Part shown: positions 33,503-42,914 of the stretch, piece after piece
Position numbering within the stretch: position 1 is the first letter of the stretch
How the letters are laid out: every line of letters starts with the position of its first letter
Assembly (NCBI RefSeq): GCF_002155425.1
Contig: NZ_MUYG01000005.1
Coordinates: forward strand, 103,688-167,687
Source: Erythrobacter donghaensis
Lineage (GTDB): Bacteria > Pseudomonadota > Alphaproteobacteria > Sphingomonadales > Sphingomonadaceae
Direction of reading: 5' to 3'
DNA length: 64,000 bases
The notes under the pieces: model-generated
Database searches by the model: none
Told to the model about the DNA's origin: nothing
The model's input: only the letters and a program-made list of their open reading frames with translations
Translations under genes and position numbers: made by a program

Positions 33503-33898
33503 ATGCAGATGCTCAGCCGCAATCCCGCCGCCGCCTATCGCCGGGTCGCGCTCGAAGCGCGGATCGAGGCGTCGGGCGGGGCCGATCTCACGCGGATCTG
33601 TCTGGAGGAAGCGCAGGCGGCGGTGGGCCATGCGCTGATCTCGCTCGACCGCGCGTCGGCGGATGGTCGGCCGGTTGTCGGCGTGTCTTGGCCGGGTCAT
33701 GAACCCCTGACCCGCGCGCAGACGATCATGCTGTGGCTGGCCGCATCGGTCGCGCCGGGCCACCCGTTGGAGGCGAGCCTCAAGGCCTTCTATGGCGGGC
33801 TGGCGGCGCAGATCGGGACCAGTCTCCAACAGCCGGACACCGCTGCATTCCTGGGTATTCGCAACGATATCAGCGATTTGCTTGAGGCGACGCGGTAG
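33503..33898 (+). CDS. fliS: FliS, flagellin chaperone
   Basis: Cytoplasmic chaperone that keeps flagellin unfolded for export. 131 residues, all helical. Begins MQMLSRNPAAAYRRVALEAR, equal to the conserved NPYxAYQ region in other FliS proteins. Four-helix pattern continues through LEEAQAAVGHALISLDRASA. The assignment is helped by the place after fliD. It is the last flagellar gene on this side of the window. Confidence 0.88.
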   Translation: MQMLSRNPAAAYRRVALEARIEASGGADLTRICLEEAQAAVGHALISLDRASADGRPVVGVSWPGHEPLTRAQTIMLWLAASVAPGHPLEASLKAFYGGLAAQIGTSLQQPDTAAFLGIRNDISDLLEATR

Positions 33899-33907
33899 AG
33901 CAGTGGC

Positions 33908-33927
33908 AATGTTTCACGTGAAACATT
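33908..33927. promoter_or_regulatory. parS centromere site (ParB binding)
   Basis: AATGTTTCACGTGAAACATT is a perfect 20-base palindrome whose inner 16 bases TGTTTCACGTGAAACA match the canonical bacterial chromosomal parS. It sits in the 41-base gap between fliS and the convergent hydrolase gene, a non-coding place. ParB spreads from such sites, and they usually cluster near the replication origin. I saw no second copy in this window. Confidence 0.9.
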
Positions 33928-33939
33928 CGGAGAACATCG

Positions 33940-34815
33940 TCAGCCGTCAATGAATTCCGCGATGATCTGCGCGGCATCGGCGGGATCCTGGAACGGGTGG
34001 AAATGGGTCATGTCGGGGCGATGGAGGTCTTGCCCCTGCGGCAGTAGCCCCGCCAGCTCGGGCCATGTCGGCGAGCTCTTGAAATCGGTAAGGCTGGTCA
34101 TCTGCGCGCGCACCACCAGCACCGGAATATCGACCCCGCGCGCCGCCTCCAGAATCGCGCCGTTGCTGCGGCTGGAGGCATAGACGCTGGCCTCGACCTC
34201 GGGCGCGCAGGCGAGCTCCATGCCCTCTCCCGATGCGGCGGGGACGAGGCCGTGGCGGCAATAGTCCTCGAACACGCGGGCGTCGAACAGATCGTAGGGA
34301 TCGCGCGTCCGAAAGCGCTCCATCATTGCCTCTGGCGAAGCAAAATCGCGCTTGCGGCGGATGGCGGGGTGGGGGGTTTCGGCGGTGTAGAGCGGCTGGC
34401 CCGGCGCGTAGAATTCGGGGGCGAGGATCACCGGATCGAACAGCACCAGTCGGCTGAACCGCCCCGGCGCATCGGCGGCGACTTGCAGCAGCGTGTGCGC
34501 CCCCATCGAATGGCCGATGCCGACCGCGCCCGACAGGCCCGCCTGCGCCAGAAAATCACCGACATCGCGCGCGACCACCCGCCAGTCGTCGATCGGCCCG
34601 GCGCGTGACTGGCCATGGCCGCGCAGGTCGATGGCATAGGCGGGATGATCGGGGAAGCGGGCGATGATCGCGTCGAACACCCGCCCGTGAAACCCGGTCG
34701 CATGGGCAAAGACCAGCGGCACCCCGCCGCCGTCCGGGGCCCATTCGTGCACCGCCAGCTTGATGTCGCCGGTGGAGTAGAAACGAGTGACGGGATCGGG
34801 CCGGGCGCTGGTCAT
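33940..34815 (-). CDS. Alpha/beta hydrolase
   Basis: A 291-residue cytoplasmic hydrolase of the alpha/beta fold. Nucleophile elbow GHSMG at about residues 101-105; LRGHGQSRAG marks the strand-4 region; a late histidine in MTHFHPFQDP completes the likely triad, and the oxyanion segment is FAHATGFHGRVF. Substrate unknown. It faces the flagellar locus from the other side of parS and stands alone on its strand, 70 bases from the flippase gene start side. No evidence of a motility role. Confidence 0.85.
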   Translation of the reverse strand: MTSARPDPVTRFYSTGDIKLAVHEWAPDGGGVPLVFAHATGFHGRVFDAIIARFPDHPAYAIDLRGHGQSRAGPIDDWRVVARDVGDFLAQAGLSGAVGIGHSMGAHTLLQVAADAPGRFSRLVLFDPVILAPEFYAPGQPLYTAETPHPAIRRKRDFASPEAMMERFRTRDPYDLFDARVFEDYCRHGLVPAASGEGMELACAPEVEASVYASSRSNGAILEAARGVDIPVLVVRAQMTSLTDFKSSPTWPELAGLLPQGQDLHRPDMTHFHPFQDPADAAQIIAEFIDG

Positions 34816-34885
34816 CCCCCGTCACAAGAGCATCGCGCCGGGGGTGTCAATTGCACAGCTTTGACAGGGGCGGGGCGCTGAGGCC

Positions 34886-36442
34886 TCAGACCAGCGGGAG
34901 CGCCTCGGCGGCCTCGTCGGCATCGTCGGCGTGGTTGCGGTTGCGCGCAAAGCGCAGCGCCTCGGCCAGCCTATCGGGCGCGATGAGGTGGAGCGCGCCG
35001 CCATAGAGGCCCACGCCCAGCACCACCGCCAGCGCCAGTGCGGCGATGTCGGGCAGCGGTGGCAGGGCGGCGAGCAGCAGCGCCACCCCTGCCGCCATCG
35101 CCAGCGCGGCGGCGAGCGGCGGCAGGATCGCGCGGGCGAGGCCGCCGATGGTCACACCGATGATCCGGCCCGACAGCCGCACCGTCGCCAGCATCAGCAC
35201 GGCCATCCCGCCGACCCAGCCCCAGGCAAAGCCGGTCAGCCCGAAATGCGAGCCGATGAAGAACGCGCTCGGCATCACCACGCTGCCGATCATCGTGATC
35301 CTCAGCGCCGCCATCGGCACGCCGCTGGCATTGGTGGCGGGCGCGAAGAGGATCTGCAGCGTCATCATCGCCATCGCCGCCGACAGGATCGGCAACAGCG
35401 GTACGATCTCGAGCCACTGGCGGCCCAGCAGCACCGGCACCAGCACCGGGGCGACCACGGCGATCCCGGCATAGGCGGGCAGGGCAACCAGCATCACCAG
35501 CCGCACCGTGGCGAGCAGCGCCGGGGCGATCAGCTGGCTCTGCCCCTCACCCCGCTGGCGCGAATAGGCGGCATAGGCGACTTCGTTGATCGGCGGCACG
35601 AATTTGGAGGCAAGCAGCTGCGCAAGGAACAGCCCGGTGGTGTAAACCCCAAGACTGTGCGGATCGAGCACGCGCCCGGCGATCATCACGTCGGCCTGGC
35701 TCTGGATGAACCAGAAGATCTGCGTCGCGGTCATCACCCCGCCAAAGCCCGCGATATGGCCTGCGCCTGCAAAGCGGAAGCTCGGCCAGATCGGGGCGCG
35801 CGCGGCTCTGGTCATGCCCACCGCCTCGGTCAGCATCATCATCATCGGCGCGGCGACCAGCGTCCACACGCCCCAGCCGCTGAGCGCGCCGGTCAGCGCC
35901 GTGCCCGCCCCGACCACCGCCGCGGCAAGGCGCACCTGCGCCGGGCGGCGGAAATCCATCCGGCGCGACAGGATCGCGTGGGACAGGGCGGTAAAGGGCA
36001 CCGCGAGATAGAGCAGCGCCTGCACCCGCAAGAGCTGCGTCACCATCGGCTCATCGAACCACAGGGCCACCAGCGGCGCGGCGAGGAACTGCGTCAGCGA
36101 CAGGCCGAAATTGAGCAGGATCAGCATCCCCAGCGTCTGGCGCAGCCGCTCCTCGGTAACGTGCTCCTCGCGGATCAGCGCGCTCGCCAGACCCCAGCCG
36201 TTCATGGTGCTGAGCAGCACCAGCATCACCTGCGCCATCGCGAACAGCCCGTAATCCTGCGGCGCGAGCAGGCGGATGACGATCAGGGTCGAACACCAGG
36301 AGACGATCTGAGTCAGGACCTGACTGCCCGATCGCCAGATCACCGCCGTGCGCACCTGCGCGGCGAGCGACGGCGGGGCCGGAGAAGGCGGGGCCGGAAC
36401 GGGCGGCGGGCTGCGGAGCAGATCGGGATCGGCTTCAGCCAT
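34886..36442 (-). CDS. Polysaccharide flippase (MOP/Wzx-like)
   Basis: A 518-residue protein with about 12-14 membrane segments of the oligosaccharide flippase type: SGSQVLTQIVSWCSTLIVIR near residue 37, LAPQDYGLFAMAQVMLVLLS next, then QSQADVMIAGRVLDPHSLGV in the middle. It would move a lipid-linked oligosaccharide across the inner membrane. The start overlaps the end of the upstream GNAT gene by 8 bases, so the two belong together. No glycosyltransferases are nearby, so the glycan is unknown. Confidence 0.85.
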   Translation of the reverse strand: MAEADPDLLRSPPPVPAPPSPAPPSLAAQVRTAVIWRSGSQVLTQIVSWCSTLIVIRLLAPQDYGLFAMAQVMLVLLSTMNGWGLASALIREEHVTEERLRQTLGMLILLNFGLSLTQFLAAPLVALWFDEPMVTQLLRVQALLYLAVPFTALSHAILSRRMDFRRPAQVRLAAAVVGAGTALTGALSGWGVWTLVAAPMMMMLTEAVGMTRAARAPIWPSFRFAGAGHIAGFGGVMTATQIFWFIQSQADVMIAGRVLDPHSLGVYTTGLFLAQLLASKFVPPINEVAYAAYSRQRGEGQSQLIAPALLATVRLVMLVALPAYAGIAVVAPVLVPVLLGRQWLEIVPLLPILSAAMAMMTLQILFAPATNASGVPMAALRITMIGSVVMPSAFFIGSHFGLTGFAWGWVGGMAVLMLATVRLSGRIIGVTIGGLARAILPPLAAALAMAAGVALLLAALPPLPDIAALALAVVLGVGLYGGALHLIAPDRLAEALRFARNRNHADDADEAAEALPLV

Positions 36443-37559
36443 GGGCGGCCTGCTCTGAAGTGATCGCCAACGCGGCGGGCGAGGGGGCGGGCAGGGCCGG
36501 GCCCCACGCCTTCGCCAGCAGCGCCGCCGCCGGGCCGCTGCGCACGAACAGCAGATCGGTCATGTCATAGCCCGCCACTGCGCCCATCATCCGCTTGTAG
36601 CCGGTATCGCCCACGCCCAGATCCATCACGCTTTGCCCGTCAGCAATCGCGTCCTCGACAGCGCGGTAATTTGCGAGCTTGCCGATCCCGAGGTGCTTCA
36701 AATCATCGGCGTAGCTTCCGGCGATACCATATTGCACCGGGCCGTCGTCGAGATCGAAGCTGAAGGCGATCGGGCGATCATCGAGCATCAGGATCGTGGC
36801 GGAGAGGTTTTGGGCTAGGACGGGATCGCTGAGCGCATGGCGCCATAGCGCGCGCTGGGCGGGGGTCATGAACTTCGCGCCGCTGCCGTCGGTGGTCTGG
36901 CCGATCCAGCTCTGCGCTTCGATCCGGCCCAGATCCTCCAGCACGGCGCTATTCCAGTCCCTGCCCCGGACATGGCGCCAGTGCGGGGTGCCGAGGCTTT
37001 CGAGCTTGCGCCACGCCGCGCGCAGCTTGCGTGCGCTCGCAGCGCTCGGCCAGCCACGCGTGCGGGCGGCGGCGAGGTCGATCACCCAGCTCGTCCCCGC
37101 CGGGCGCGCGAGCACGCTCCAGCCCGCGAGCTGGGCGGCGGCGATCAGCAGAGTGGTGGCTGGGACGTCGGTGCGCGCCGGGCCGACGCGCCACACCGGG
37201 CCAAGGCTGCGGGCGGCCCCGTGATCCAGCCTCCGGTCGAGCGCATGGGCGAGTTCGACAACCGTGCAATCGGGCGCGATCAGCGGGCTGCGCAGCGGCC
37301 AGTAGGACCCCGGCACCTTGCGCGCGCGGGCCATCGCCGGGCCGAAGGGGATGGTGGGGATTGCGGCGAGCACTGCCCCGTCCGCTTCGCGCCGCAACAG
37401 CAGCGTGCGGCCCTCGCTCGGAGCAGGCGCGGCATACCATGCGGCGCGCAGGAAGCTGTGTCCGGCAAGGTTGCGGGCGGCGAGCGCGTCGATTTCAGGC
37501 GGGAAGCCCTCCACCGCCGTGACCGTCAACCGGTCCGCTGCAATCCTGCTTTCGTACAT
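36435..37559 (-). CDS. GNAT-fold acyltransferase (CelD/BcsL-like)
   Basis: A 374-residue cytoplasmic protein. The C-terminal GNAT-type half shows RPIAFSFDLDDGPVQYGIAG, HLGIGKLANYRAVEDAIADG and MDLGVGDTGYKRMMGA, the pattern of acyltransferases in exopolysaccharide clusters. The N-terminal half has the AARNLAGHSFLRAAWYAAPA segment seen in the same proteins. Coupled to the flippase gene by overlap, so it may modify the exported glycan or a surface lipid. Substrate is unknown. Confidence 0.75.
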   Translation of the reverse strand: MYESRIAADRLTVTAVEGFPPEIDALAARNLAGHSFLRAAWYAAPAPSEGRTLLLRREADGAVLAAIPTIPFGPAMARARKVPGSYWPLRSPLIAPDCTVVELAHALDRRLDHGAARSLGPVWRVGPARTDVPATTLLIAAAQLAGWSVLARPAGTSWVIDLAAARTRGWPSAASARKLRAAWRKLESLGTPHWRHVRGRDWNSAVLEDLGRIEAQSWIGQTTDGSGAKFMTPAQRALWRHALSDPVLAQNLSATILMLDDRPIAFSFDLDDGPVQYGIAGSYADDLKHLGIGKLANYRAVEDAIADGQSVMDLGVGDTGYKRMMGAVAGYDMTDLLFVRSGPAAALLAKAWGPALPAPSPAALAITSEQAAHG

Positions 37560-37622
37560 GACCTGTTCCGGCGCCGATTCCGGCTTCGGGAGAGGTCATA
37601 AAGATACGGTGTAACCAGCGGG

Positions 37623-38453
37623 TTAACCAAGCCTTGCGGCGTGCCAGGCGACGTGATCGGCCATCAGGCTCGAAATGAAGAAATAGGAGTGGTCGTAGCC
37701 CTCCTGCATCCGGATTTCGGCAGGGATGCCGGCGGTCTCGCAGGCGTTCGCGAGCAACGGGGTGGCGAGCTGCTCGGCGAGGAAATTGTCGGCGGTGCCC
37801 TGATCGACCAGCAGTTCGGGAAGCCGCGCTCCGGCCTCGATCAGCGCGACTGCATCGTGCTGCGCCCATGCGGCGCGATCCTCGCCCAAGTAGCGGCCGA
37901 ACGCCTTCTCGCCCCACGGCACTTGCGACGGCGCGCAGATCGGCGCAAAAGCGCTGACCGAGCGGAACCGGCCCGGATTGCGCAGTGCGATGGTGAGCGC
38001 GCCGTGGCCGCCCATCGAATGGCCGGTGATCCCCTGCCGCGCCATGTCGGCGGGGAATCGCTCGCCGATCAGCGCGGGCAGTTCGTCCTCAATATAGCTG
38101 CGCATCCGGTAATGCGTGCTCCACGGCGCCTGCGTGGCATCGAGATAGAAGCCCGCGCCCTTGCCGAAGTCGTAAGCCTCATCGTCAGGCACGTCCTCAC
38201 CGCGTGGGCTAGTGTCGGGGGCGATGAAGATCACACCATGCCGCGCGCAGGCGGCGCGATATTCGCCCTTTTCCATGACGTTGGCATGGGTGCAGGTCAG
38301 GCCCGAGAGATACCACAGCACCGGCAGCTTCGCCCCCGGCGCATGGTCCGGCACGAACACCGCGAAGGTCATGTCGGTGCCGGTCGCGGCGGAGGCGTGG
38401 GTGTAGACCCCCTGCGTCCCGCCGTGGCTGCGGACTTCGGAGACGATCTGCAT
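37623..38453 (-). CDS. fghA: S-formylglutathione hydrolase
   Basis: Hydrolyses S-formylglutathione to formate and glutathione, the second step of glutathione-dependent formaldehyde removal. 276 residues from ATG 38453. Family marks: LPVLWYLSGLTCTHANVMEK, MRSYIEDELPALI, the nucleophile elbow GHSMGGHGALTIAL, the late Asp-His in the VDQGTADNF and GYDHSYFFI regions. The start overlaps the adhC stop (TGATG), so both enzymes are made from one message. Confidence 0.95.
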   Translation of the reverse strand: MQIVSEVRSHGGTQGVYTHASAATGTDMTFAVFVPDHAPGAKLPVLWYLSGLTCTHANVMEKGEYRAACARHGVIFIAPDTSPRGEDVPDDEAYDFGKGAGFYLDATQAPWSTHYRMRSYIEDELPALIGERFPADMARQGITGHSMGGHGALTIALRNPGRFRSVSAFAPICAPSQVPWGEKAFGRYLGEDRAAWAQHDAVALIEAGARLPELLVDQGTADNFLAEQLATPLLANACETAGIPAEIRMQEGYDHSYFFISSLMADHVAWHAARLG

Positions 38454-39565
38454 CAGAAGACGACGACAGAACGGATCGACTTGCCTTCGTGCATCAGATC
38501 GAAGGCGGTGTTGATCTCCTCGAGGCCCATGACGTGAGTGATCATCGGGTCGATCTCGATCTTGCCGGTCATGTACATGTCGACGATCTTGGGCACGTCG
38601 GTGCGGCCCTTGGCGCCGCCGAAGGCCGTGCCGCGCCAGTTGCGGCCCGTCACAAGCTGGAACGGGCGGGTGGCGATTTCCTTGCCCGCTTCCGCGACCC
38701 CGATGATGACGCTCGTACCCCAGCCGCGGTGGCAGGCTTCGAGGGCCGTGCGCATCACTTCGGTGTTGCCGGTGGCATCGAAGGTGTAGTCCGCGCCGCC
38801 ATCGGTCATCTCGACGATCTTGGCGACCACCTCCTCGCGGCTCATGCCCTTCGAGTTCAGGAAGTGGGTCATCCCGAAGCGCTTGCCCCATTCCTCGCGC
38901 GCAGGGTTGATGTCGACCCCGATAATGAGGTTCGCGCCCGTCAACCGCGCGCCCTGAATGACGTTGAGGCCGATCCCGCCGAGGCCGAAGACCACGACAT
39001 TGTCGCCGACCTGCACCTTGGCGGTGTTGGTCACGGCGCCCACGCCGGTGGTTACCCCGCAGCCGATATAGCAGGCCGACTGGAACGGCGCGTCCTCGCG
39101 GATTTTCGCCACGGCGATTTCGGGCAGCACGGTGAAGTTCGAGAAGGTCGAGCAGCCCATGTAATGATAGATCGGCTGGCCCTTGTAGGAAAAGCGCGTG
39201 GTGCCATCGGGCATCAGCCCCTTGCCCTGCGTCGCGCGGATCGCGGTGCACAGGTTGGTCTTGCCGCTGAGGCACGACTTACACTGGCGGCATTCGGGCG
39301 TGTAGAGCGGGATAACGTGATCGCCGGGCTTCACGCTGGTGACGCCCGCGCCAACCTCGCGCACGATCCCGGCGCCCTCATGGCCCAGCACACTCGGGAA
39401 AATCCCCTCGCTGTCGAACCCGTCCAAGGTATAGGCATCGGTGTGGCAGATGCCGGTCGCCATGATCTCGACCAGCACTTCGCCGGGCTTGGGGCCTTCC
39501 AGATCGAGCTCGACGATTTCGAGCGGCTTTTTCGCTTCAAAGGCAACGGCGGCGCGGGTTTTCAT
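38453..39565 (-). CDS. adhC: S-(hydroxymethyl)glutathione dehydrogenase (class III alcohol dehydrogenase)
   Basis: Oxidises hydroxymethyl-glutathione (formed from formaldehyde) with NAD. 370 residues. Zinc ligands: structural cysteines in [17 protein letters not shown]; catalytic Cys in [11 protein letters not shown] and His in [14 protein letters not shown]-binding glycines in [14 protein letters not shown] 39565 is the only good start. Forms a two-gene unit with fghA. Confidence 0.96.
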   Translation of the reverse strand: MKTRAAVAFEAKKPLEIVELDLEGPKPGEVLVEIMATGICHTDAYTLDGFDSEGIFPSVLGHEGAGIVREVGAGVTSVKPGDHVIPLYTPECRQCKSCLSGKTNLCTAIRATQGKGLMPDGTTRFSYKGQPIYHYMGCSTFSNFTVLPEIAVAKIREDAPFQSACYIGCGVTTGVGAVTNTAKVQVGDNVVVFGLGGIGLNVIQGARLTGANLIIGVDINPAREEWGKRFGMTHFLNSKGMSREEVVAKIVEMTDGGADYTFDATGNTEVMRTALEACHRGWGTSVIIGVAEAGKEIATRPFQLVTGRNWRGTAFGGAKGRTDVPKIVDMYMTGKIEIDPMITHVMGLEEINTAFDLMHEGKSIRSVVVF

Positions 39566-39620
39566 GGGGTGGGTCTCCTTTGCCCCTGCCTATTCCCGCA
39601 GGCTTGCAGCTTTGCAACCC

Positions 39621-39818
<198 letters not shown>

Positions 39819-39944
39819 CTAAGGGAAAAGTGTCCGCGATGCCATGCACGACATGAAATTGCGCACCGTGGCAGGATAACGGGTTGCATGGCTCGCGCTT
39901 TTGCGCTCTCAAACCCGCCTGCCAATCATACCCGGAGAGCGCCC

Positions 39945-42380
39945 TTGCGTTTCGTGCTGTTTGTCGCCGCCCTGCTGTTCGCCGTTCCTGCCGCCGCGCA
40001 GGGGATTCAGCAGACCAAGGGAAGCTACGAGGACAAGTTCCGCCAGCTCGACGAGGTGCTGCCCGATCCCAACACCTACCGCAACGCCAGCGGCGCGCCG
40101 GGGCATGAATACTGGCAGCAGAAGGTGGATTACGCGATCGAGGCCGAGCTCGACGAGCCCAAGCGCCGCATCACCGCGCGCGAGACGGTGCGCTACACCA
40201 ACAACTCGCCCGACGCGCTGCCGTGGCTGTGGATGCAGCTCGACCAGAACATCTTCAAGCGCGACTCGATGGCCGAGCTGACCGACGCCTTCGGCGGCCC
40301 CGGCCGGCGCGGGCCCAAGGTGACGCTGGGTTCAGGGAGCGAGCCGACCAAGCTTTCGATGGAAGAGCTGCGCCGCCAGCAGGCGATGGCCGACAATGAT
40401 TACGGCTATGACATCAATGCGGTCACGCTGCTGGATGGCGGCAAGCTGCCGCACACCATCGTCGGCACGCTGATGCGGATCGACCTGCACGAACCGCTCG
40501 CCCCCGGCCAGAGCGTCGAGTTCGCGATTCAATGGGCGTTCAACATTGTCGAGGAGGACGCGGTCAGCGCGCGTTCGGGCTACGAACATTTCCCCGATGA
40601 TCCGAGGAAGGGCGGCAACGACATCTTCCTGCTCGCCCAGTGGTTCCCGCGCATGGTGGTCTATTCGGACTACGAAGGCTGGCACAACAAGGAGTTCCTC
40701 GGGCGCGGCGAATTCACGCTCGAATTCGGGGACTACACCGTCGATCTGACCGTGCCGGATGACCACATCGTCGCCGCCACCGGCACGATCCAGAACCCGG
40801 ATCAGGTGCTCACCGCCGCCCAGCGCCAGCGGCTGGAAGCGGCGAAGAACGCCGATGCGCCGATGTTCATCGTCACCCCGCAGGAAGCCGCCGCCGCCGA
40901 AGCGGGCAACCCCAAGGGCACAAAGACCTGGCGCTTCGCCGCGCAGAACGTGCGCGATTTCGCCTGGGCCTCCAGCCGCAAGTTCATGTGGGACGCGCAA
41001 GGCCACAAGCAGCCCGGCGCCGAGCACGAGACCGTGATGGCGATGAGCTTCTGGCCCAAGGAGGGCGGCGATCTGTGGAAGAAGTATTCCACCGCCGCGG
41101 TGGTCCACACCATGAAGGTCTATTCGCGCTTCAGCTTCGACTATCCCTATCCGGTCGCCCAGTCCGTCAACGGGCCGGTGGGCGGGATGGAATATCCGAT
41201 GATCACCTTCAATGGCCCCCGCACCACCCTGAACAAGGATGGCAGCCGCACCTATTCGCTGGCCGAGAAGATGTTCCTCGTCGGCGTGGTGATCCACGAA
41301 GTCGGGCACATCTACTTCCCGATGACGGTGAACTCGGACGAGCGGCAGTGGACCTGGATGGACGAAGGGCTCAACTCCTTCCTCGATTCGGTCGCGGGTT
41401 ACGAGTGGGACCCGAACATGCCCTGGACCCGCAGTTTGGCGCGCGATCTGGTGCCCTACATGGTGTCGAACAACCAGCAGCCGATCATGACCCAGTCGGA
41501 TTCGATCACCGATCTGGGCTCCAATGCCTATGGCAAGCCGAGTGCGGCCTATCACGTGCTGCGCGACACAGTGATCGGGCGTGAACGGTTCGACTTTGCG
41601 CTCAAGGAATATGCCCGCCGCTGGAAGTTCAAGCGGCCCACGCCCGCGGATTTCTTCCGCACCATCGAGGAAGCCAGCGGCACCGATCTCGACTGGTTCT
41701 GGCGCGGGTGGTTCTACACCACCGATCACGTCGATATCAGCCTCGATACGATCTACCGCCTCAAGATGGACACGAAGAACCCCGACATCGACCTGCCGCG
41801 CCGCCGCAAGGAAGCGGCGGATGAGCCGACGCCGATCGGGATTCAGATCAACGAGGAACAGGGCCTGCCGATCTGGGTGCTCGAAAACCCCGGCGTGACC
41901 GATTTCTACGACAAGAACGACCAGTTTACCGTCACGCCGAAGGACAAGAAGGGCTACACCGATTTCCTCGACGGGCTTCAGGCGTGGGAGCGTCAGGCGT
42001 TCGAGCGTGCGGTGAAGGAGGACGCGAACTACTACGTCCTCAACTTCTCGAACAAGGGCGGGCTGGTGATGCCGATCATCCTCGGTCTGACCTTCAAGGA
42101 CGGATCGACCGAGAAGCTCAACATCCCGGCCGAAATCTGGCGCCGCAATTCGCGCGAGGTCGCCAAGCTGCTGGTGTACCCGAAGAACAAGGAGCTGGTG
42201 CAGGTCGTGGTCGATCCCGATTGGGAGACGGGCGATGCCGACCTTGAAAACAACCACTACCCGCGCCGGATCATCCCCAGCCGGGTCGAGGCCTTCAAGG
42301 ATGAAGCCTCGAAATCGCGCGTCAGCCGCGATCTGATGGGCGAGGCGGCAGGAGCCGAGCCGGACAAGAAGCGCAAGTGA
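39945..42380 (+). CDS. Secreted M1-family zinc metallopeptidase
   Basis: A large exported aminopeptidase-like enzyme. From TTG 39945 it has 811 residues with a clean signal peptide (LRFVLFVAALLFAVPAAAQG). HEVGH at residues 451-455 and E474 give HEXXH-X18-E, the M1 zinc site. The GGMEYPM segment equals the family's substrate-binding GxMEN motif. TTG 39945 is chosen because GGAGAG lies 8 bases before it and the signal peptide then starts properly; the ATG at 39888 would add a hydrophilic 19-residue extension. Followed at once by the DUF6702 gene. Confidence 0.85.
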   Translation: MRFVLFVAALLFAVPAAAQGIQQTKGSYEDKFRQLDEVLPDPNTYRNASGAPGHEYWQQKVDYAIEAELDEPKRRITARETVRYTNNSPDALPWLWMQLDQNIFKRDSMAELTDAFGGPGRRGPKVTLGSGSEPTKLSMEELRRQQAMADNDYGYDINAVTLLDGGKLPHTIVGTLMRIDLHEPLAPGQSVEFAIQWAFNIVEEDAVSARSGYEHFPDDPRKGGNDIFLLAQWFPRMVVYSDYEGWHNKEFLGRGEFTLEFGDYTVDLTVPDDHIVAATGTIQNPDQVLTAAQRQRLEAAKNADAPMFIVTPQEAAAAEAGNPKGTKTWRFAAQNVRDFAWASSRKFMWDAQGHKQPGAEHETVMAMSFWPKEGGDLWKKYSTAAVVHTMKVYSRFSFDYPYPVAQSVNGPVGGMEYPMITFNGPRTTLNKDGSRTYSLAEKMFLVGVVIHEVGHIYFPMTVNSDERQWTWMDEGLNSFLDSVAGYEWDPNMPWTRSLARDLVPYMVSNNQQPIMTQSDSITDLGSNAYGKPSAAYHVLRDTVIGRERFDFALKEYARRWKFKRPTPADFFRTIEEASGTDLDWFWRGWFYTTDHVDISLDTIYRLKMDTKNPDIDLPRRRKEAADEPTPIGIQINEEQGLPIWVLENPGVTDFYDKNDQFTVTPKDKKGYTDFLDGLQAWERQAFERAVKEDANYYVLNFSNKGGLVMPIILGLTFKDGSTEKLNIPAEIWRRNSREVAKLLVYPKNKELVQVVVDPDWETGDADLENNHYPRRIIPSRVEAFKDEASKSRVSRDLMGEAAGAEPDKKRK

Positions 42381-42913
42381 TGCTGCGCCGCTGGCTGATG
42401 CTGCTGGCGCTGGTGCTCGCTCCCTTGGGGGCGGGGACGGCGCTGGCGCATCAGCAGAAATTCGCGATCACCACCATCGCCGCCAACCCGCGCACTGGGA
42501 TGATCGAGATCGCGCATCAGGTGCCGGTGCACGACGCCGAACATGCGCTGGTGGTGCAGAAGACGGGCAATGCCGACATCCACACGCCCGACATCATCGG
42601 CAGCGAAGACAGCCGCGAGGCCTTTGCCCGCTATGTCGCCCGGCGGTTCCTGCTCCAGATCGATGGCGAGGTCGTGATCCCCGATCTCGTCGGCAGCGAG
42701 ATCGATGGCGGGAGCCTGTGGGTCTATCAGGAAATTCCCATGCCTGCCGGTGGGCCCGCCGCCGGCGCGGTGCAGCTGCGCGTCAATTCGCAGATCCTCA
42801 CCGATGTCTGGGCGCGGCAGGAAAACCGGGTCAATATCGGCGCCGGCACCAGCCCTGTCACCTTTGTCTTCCATGCGGGTGATCCTCCCGCCGAGACGCT
42901 GCTGAAGCCCTGA
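42380..42913 (+). CDS. DUF6702 family exported protein
   Basis: A 177-residue protein with a signal peptide (MLRRWLMLLALVLAPLGAGT, then ALAHQQ). The body, ITTIAANPRTGMIEIAHQVP and HDAEHALVVQKT, matches the DUF6702 pattern. Family function is not known; partners are often M1 peptidases, as here, where its ATG shares a base with the peptidase stop (TGATG). GTG 42377 could also initiate. Probably periplasmic. Confidence 0.78.
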   Translation: MLRRWLMLLALVLAPLGAGTALAHQQKFAITTIAANPRTGMIEIAHQVPVHDAEHALVVQKTGNADIHTPDIIGSEDSREAFARYVARRFLLQIDGEVVIPDLVGSEIDGGSLWVYQEIPMPAGGPAAGAVQLRVNSQILTDVWARQENRVNIGAGTSPVTFVFHAGDPPAETLLKP

Positions 42914-42914
42914 A

